From Bacteroidota bacterium (GTDB taxonomy: Bacteria; Bacteroidota; Ignavibacteria; Ignavibacteriales; Melioribacteraceae), in assembly GCA_018829205.1 (NCBI GenBank), contig JAHJUE010000022.1, forward strand, positions 124,001-188,000: a stretch of 64,000 bases of DNA, written 5' to 3'. Shown here in pieces: positions 60,070 through 64,000 of the stretch. Under the pieces are notes generated by a model, which was not told the origin of the DNA, ran no database searches, and saw nothing but the letters and a program-made list of their open reading frames with translations. How positions within the stretch are numbered: position 1 is the first letter of the stretch; each line of letters starts with the position of its first letter. The position numbers and the translations under genes are program-made.

Positions 60070-63009
60070 CTATTTTACTAATATCATTTTTTTAACTTCG
60101 GTAAAATCGGCGGTTTTTATTTTATAAAGATATACTCCGCTCGGCATAAACTCGCCGTAATCGCTCTTGCCGTCCCAGTCAACGTTCCATGTACCGGCGC
60201 CGTAACTTTCTTTATGAATTAAACTTCTAATCTTCTGCCCCAATATATTTAATACATCCAATGTAACAACCGAAGGCACGGGGATTTTAAAACTAATTGT
60301 TGTCGTAGGGTTAAACGGATTAGGATAATTCTGTTCAAGAGAAAATTCATTCGGAATAACATCTTCTTCTTTTGTTAAATTTGTATTTTCGGAAACCGTT
60401 AAATCATCTAAATAAATTTCACCTTTGTCCGCTCCGTTTGATGTATGTTTAATTAAAATACTTACAAGAGAAATATTTTGCGAAGGAAATCCCGAGAGAT
60501 TAAATTTCTTAAATTTCCAGCCCGACCAGTTTAATGTATCAACAACCGAATCAAAATATTCCGAATTATCGTTTACAAGTTTTACTAATAATAAATTATT
60601 GCTAAGATCACCGTAAATCCAAATTCCGGCGTTGCCGCCGTTAATAAAAATATTTTGAGGCTTAGATTTATCTAATCTTAGAAGACCTTTTTCTTTAATA
60701 AATTCATAAACAATTTTGCCCGAATGTTTGCCCGAAATTAATTTTTCTCCGCTTTTTTCAAAATAACTTTTATTAACAGATATACCCTCAGAAACATTTA
60801 TTGAATCAATCTTTTTCCAGTTAGAGATATCTTCAAATTCGTCAATAATTCTGCCCCTGAAAGTATTTTCATCTTCGGTTCTAAATATAATTTCTACATT
60901 ATCCAGCAACGGAATATTCAGATCATCCTTAATTTCCTTGCTTAAAAACAAATTATATTCGGCGTTATTCTTTAGAATGGTTTCCGGTTCGAATAAAACT
61001 GTAAAATTTTCTTCATTACTTTCTACTGAGAAATTTATTAATGGAATTTCTTTCCCTGAAGAATGAAAAAAAGAAACATTATTTTTTAGAATATCAATAT
61101 CAACCGGATAGTTAAACATAAGTTTAATTTTTGAATAAGTACTGATTTCTTTTTGATTATCATTCGGATAATTCTTTACAAGCTGCAGCCGGCCTCTATT
61201 ATTAGTAGTAAAGGTATATTCATAATCTTTTTCCAGCGGTATTCCGTAGCTGTTCTCGGCTTTGTCGCTGATTTTAATATTATAACTTGTTCCCGGCGTT
61301 AAAAGATTTTTGGGGATGAATTTCATAACCGTATTATTTTCATTCCATTCAAAATCTCCTTTTACTTCAGGTTCAATTGAAAAAATCCGGCTGCTGTTAT
61401 CAATAAGCATAGAGTGATTAAACTCAATAACAATATCAGTGTTTATATAAACGGTATCGGCCGGACTTCCGGGTATTAAAGAAATAATTTTAGGATGAAT
61501 ATGAGAATCTTTTGTAGTGAACTCAAAAATATAATCCGAGCTTAATTCAAGCCCGTTGTAAGTTTCAGCGTTTTCATCAATAGTTAAAATATATTTTGTA
61601 GATGTCGCATATGCTCTTTCGGGTACAAAACGTAATTTCGTAAAATCGGCGGACCATTCAAAATGTCCTTCTACATCAGGTTCAATTTCAAACGCGTCTT
61701 CGGTTTCATTTTTATCCATCGGTTTGGAGAAACTGATTTCCAAATATTGTGTCGTAGCAACCGAATCGCGAAGCTCAGAAATGTTATTCCCGTTAACATC
61801 AACATGGGTTCGTTTTGTATTAAAAATAAAACGTCCCGGATCCTGAAGAGTCATATTATTTTTACCTTTAGCAGCGGTATCAATATACACTTCATAGGAT
61901 GAAGAAGTATCGAGAGCGTTTTCCGGAATAAATTTTAGAACGTGATCTTCATTGCTCCATTTAAATTTTCCGTCAATATCAGGCGTTATTGAAAACGCTT
62001 CTTCGGTCGATTCCTGATCCATAGGTATGCTGAAAACAATTCTTATCTCAGTTTCGGTATCGGTATTGTTTAAAGTATCGTTTGGTGAGAAATGAAATAC
62101 AGAAGGAGGAATTGAATAATCCTTCTCAAGAAATACATCCGCGAATGTAGTCTGATTGGAGGCTACGGTTACAAATACCGAGTCGGCAGAATATGTGCCT
62201 GCTTCAATTTGTAGTTTGTATTCCCCGGGCAAAAGTGAATCGATATAAAAGAAACCGTTATTATTGAAATCGCCGATATATGTTTTTCCGCCAGGCCTAA
62301 TTGTTATCTTAAAATTATTTATCGGTTTTAATAATTTATCCCCGTCCTCAGTCTTCAGCTGAATCATTTCATTTTTATCTTTTACGAATCCAGCGATAAA
62401 CCCTTTTTTAAAGGGTTTTGTTTCGTAAAAATTTATTATGCCTCTTAAATAACCCCATACCTCATTTTTAAGATAATCATTGTTTATTGAATTGTTAATT
62501 CTGTTAGGCATATTACTTACAGGGTCAACGGAAATAATTCCCGGCGTGTTTAGTCCGAAGAAAAAATCACATAAAAGTTCCTTGTCAAATTCGTCCAAAA
62601 GATATTTATTATCCACTCTATTTGAATTAGCTATACCGTCGAGAATAAGTTTCCCCGCATTCTCAATTTCAAAATTCTCAAATGAATTATGCATAACCAT
62701 GGAATAACTATTGTCGTCAATTCCCGGCAAATCTTTGCTGAAAATAAAATGAATAAAATCGGCTTTACTCTGATTTGCAAATACGGCTAGCTGCGAAAGA
62801 GGAATGCTGTTGCTGCGGTTATCTAACAAAATTACTTCGGCGCCGAAACTAGACAATATTTTTTTATAGAATTCCGCTTTAATAAAATTGTCGATATTAT
62901 TTTCTGCAGAACTGCTGTAGGGATATATTAATATTTTCGTATTCGATAAATCCTGCGCCAAACCGGCAGAATAAAAAAAGAACAGCAATATGAATACTAA
63001 ATTTTTCAT
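60070..63009 (-). CDS. Large secreted protein with four SbsA-type Ig domains and T9SS sorting domain
   Basis: A 979-residue protein with a Sec signal (ends near GLAQ). An N-terminal region (20-230) is followed by a carboxypeptidase-regulatory-like beta domain. Four Ig-like SbsA domains follow (about 300-395, 405-500, 510-610, 620-710), each with a motif like IVFSIPMDQESTEEAFSI then KFIPENALDTSS. A carbohydrate-binding-like jelly roll follows (about 730-880). The C-terminus is a T9SS type A domain (LEQNYPNPFNPTTTISF, EVKKMILVK). It is likely surface-exposed and adhesive. It starts 7 bases after the beta-propeller gene, so the pair is co-transcribed. Confidence 0.8.
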   Translation of the reverse strand: MKNLVFILLFFFYSAGLAQDLSNTKILIYPYSSSAENNIDNFIKAEFYKKILSSFGAEVILLDNRSNSIPLSQLAVFANQSKADFIHFIFSKDLPGIDDNSYSMVMHNSFENFEIENAGKLILDGIANSNRVDNKYLLDEFDKELLCDFFFGLNTPGIISVDPVSNMPNRINNSINNDYLKNEVWGYLRGIINFYETKPFKKGFIAGFVKDKNEMIQLKTEDGDKLLKPINNFKITIRPGGKTYIGDFNNNGFFYIDSLLPGEYKLQIEAGTYSADSVFVTVASNQTTFADVFLEKDYSIPPSVFHFSPNDTLNNTDTETEIRIVFSIPMDQESTEEAFSITPDIDGKFKWSNEDHVLKFIPENALDTSSSYEVYIDTAAKGKNNMTLQDPGRFIFNTKRTHVDVNGNNISELRDSVATTQYLEISFSKPMDKNETEDAFEIEPDVEGHFEWSADFTKLRFVPERAYATSTKYILTIDENAETYNGLELSSDYIFEFTTKDSHIHPKIISLIPGSPADTVYINTDIVIEFNHSMLIDNSSRIFSIEPEVKGDFEWNENNTVMKFIPKNLLTPGTSYNIKISDKAENSYGIPLEKDYEYTFTTNNRGRLQLVKNYPNDNQKEISTYSKIKLMFNYPVDIDILKNNVSFFHSSGKEIPLINFSVESNEENFTVLFEPETILKNNAEYNLFLSKEIKDDLNIPLLDNVEIIFRTEDENTFRGRIIDEFEDISNWKKIDSINVSEGISVNKSYFEKSGEKLISGKHSGKIVYEFIKEKGLLRLDKSKPQNIFINGGNAGIWIYGDLSNNLLLVKLVNDNSEYFDSVVDTLNWSGWKFKKFNLSGFPSQNISLVSILIKHTSNGADKGEIYLDDLTVSENTNLTKEEDVIPNEFSLEQNYPNPFNPTTTISFKIPVPSVVTLDVLNILGQKIRSLIHKESYGAGTWNVDWDGKSDYGEFMPSGVYLYKIKTADFTEVKKMILVK

Positions 63010-63016
63010 TTAATTT

Positions 63017-63832
63017 TTATTTAATCTCAAACTCGGAAATAATTATATCGCCCGATAGATTATTATAGACTATTTTCTTCCCGTCGGGCGACCAATCGGG
63101 ATACATTTCTATATCGTCTTTTGTGTTTGTTAAATTAAATTTTGTTTTCCCGTTTAACGATGATATAAAAATATCAGACGAGATATAACTTATCCCGTCG
63201 TCTTTATCTACCATATATGTTATCCAATTCCCCTTGGGCGACCATCTGGGAGCGTTGGCATAACCAAGTTCAGAAATTATTCTCCCTTCAAGGTCGCATA
63301 CAAACGTACCTTTCCCTAAAAGAGTAAATAGGATTTTATCCTTGTCCGGAGAAAGTGAAACCCAAACATAAGCTCCTTCTCCCATAGGTTTTAAATTTCT
63401 GGTTTTATCTTTTTCGGAAATGACAATACTTGAGCTTCCGCTTTTAACGCTGATATTTAATGATAATTTACTCGTATCGTTTGTTTCTAATCCATTAATT
63501 GTATTATAAACTTTCGGTATCTGAATTCTTCTTTTATTTATATACTCATCAATTTGAAAATGAATTGTAGAATCATCGGTGAAAAAAGGTTCGAAACCCG
63601 AACCGAAATTGTCATTAATTTTAATCAATTCTTTTTGTGAAAGATTATAAAGCCATAGTCCTTTGAAATTACTTTTGGACATAGTAATATAATTTCCATC
63701 GGGACTAAATCTCGGAAAGTAAAGACGCTCCTGTTCGCCGGGAATCAATTTTTCAGTATTGATAACAGTTAGTGATTGGGCGATATTTAATGAAGCAAAT
63801 AAAAATAAACAAGTAAAAATCTTTCTATACAT
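63017..63832 (-). CDS. TolB-like beta-propeller protein (PD40 repeats)
   Basis: A 271-residue protein with a short Sec signal (ends near NIAQS). At least four PD40/WD40-like blades are visible, such as PRFSPDGNYITMSK, WVSLSPDKDKILFT, APRWSPKGNWITYM and YPDWSPDGKKIVYN. These repeats resemble TolB and DPP-IV-type propellers but the protein is too short for a peptidase and lacks a TolB N-terminal domain. It is a periplasmic binding scaffold. Its start codon overlaps the end of the upstream gene by 8 bases. Confidence 0.8.
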   Translation of the reverse strand: MYRKIFTCLFLFASLNIAQSLTVINTEKLIPGEQERLYFPRFSPDGNYITMSKSNFKGLWLYNLSQKELIKINDNFGSGFEPFFTDDSTIHFQIDEYINKRRIQIPKVYNTINGLETNDTSKLSLNISVKSGSSSIVISEKDKTRNLKPMGEGAYVWVSLSPDKDKILFTLLGKGTFVCDLEGRIISELGYANAPRWSPKGNWITYMVDKDDGISYISSDIFISSLNGKTKFNLTNTKDDIEMYPDWSPDGKKIVYNNLSGDIIISEFEIK

Positions 63833-64000
63833 TACTTCCTGAAATAATTTTTAATTTCGCTAGTTTAATAATTCCCTCTGCAGTATTATAAATTATCCTT
63901 TCACCGTCAGCCGACCATGAAGGGAAAATCTCGTTTTCATTTGAGGATTTTGAAAAATTGTATCTCTTTAAACTTCCTTCGACTGAAAAAAACAAGTCAT
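63825..64000 (-). CDS. Beta-propeller protein, C-terminal fragment (runs off window)
   Basis: The minus-strand frame from the window edge reads DLFFSVEGSLKRYNFSKSS, then IFPSWSADGERIIYNTAEG, and ends at TAG (63825-63827). WSADGERIIYN is a PD40 blade, so this is the end of another propeller protein similar to the next gene. The stop overlaps the next start by 8 bases, indicating translational coupling. The N-terminal part lies beyond the window. Confidence 0.75.
   Translation of the reverse strand, partial: DLFFSVEGSLKRYNFSKSSNENEIFPSWSADGERIIYNTAEGIIKLAKLKIISGSNV

Overview
This 64 kb window is AT-rich (roughly one third G+C by eye) and fits a Gram-negative bacterium of the Bacteroidota/Chlorobi group, most likely an Ignavibacteria-type organism. 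Several secreted proteins end in a type IX secretion (T9SS) sorting domain containing NYPNPFNP. Others are PorV/PorQ-like, OmpP1/FadL-like, GWxTD-domain and lipobox proteins. Taxonomy is inferred from these families only. There is no rRNA, no CRISPR array and no intact insertion sequence; two serine tRNA genes are present.

Region 1 (1-36.7 kb, all minus strand) is a large carbohydrate-utilisation locus. In transcription order it starts with a LacI-type repressor, a sugar ABC importer (lipoprotein binding protein and two permeases, no ATPase), a GWxTD protein, a lipoprotein, an OmpP1/FadL-like porin and a secreted protein with a duplicated CBM9-like domain. After a terminator come an alcohol dehydrogenase, a TonB-dependent receptor, a T9SS-type secreted protein, a PorV-like protein, a GH106-like enzyme, ribokinase, ribose pyranase, an aldo/keto reductase, a clan-A glycosidase, a cupin-like protein, a DUF6259-like glycosidase, a Gfo/Idh oxidoreductase, a sugar epimerase, a GH42 enzyme, an MFS transporter and three tandem Tat-exported GH10-like enzymes. 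No SusD gene is present, so this is not a classical Bacteroidetes PUL. A near-palindromic operator occurs in front of both the repressor gene and the ABC transporter gene, and the repressor has a clear TTGACA-N17-TATATT promoter.

Region 2 (37-48 kb) holds a DUF2279 protein, a CreD-family membrane protein, a small T9SS protein and a 1.3 kb low-coding stretch. That stretch has a possible small membrane ORF with its own terminator, an AT-rich tandem array and a 40-base terminator-like element. A signalling cluster follows: a hybrid histidine kinase, a single-domain response regulator and a six-PAS kinase with a LytS-type membrane sensor. One PAS module of that kinase is far richer in G+C than its surroundings.

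Region 3 (48-49.8 kb) has an unexplained small ORF pair split by an in-frame TGA, two tRNA-Ser genes with a terminator that is a near copy of the 41.4 kb element, a small secreted protein and a SET-domain protein.

Region 4 (49.8-58.2 kb, minus strand) looks like one operon: M14 carboxypeptidase, ABC ATPase, fused binding-protein/permease, EgtB, EgtD, a cyclic-nucleotide-gated K+ channel and MtgA. The transporter next to egtB/egtD is a candidate ergothioneine or hercynine importer with a domain order opposite to that known for EgtU. Region 5 (58.5-64 kb) has an NhaC-type antiporter, a large Ig-domain T9SS protein and two WD40-like beta-propeller (PD40) proteins, the last cut by the window edge.
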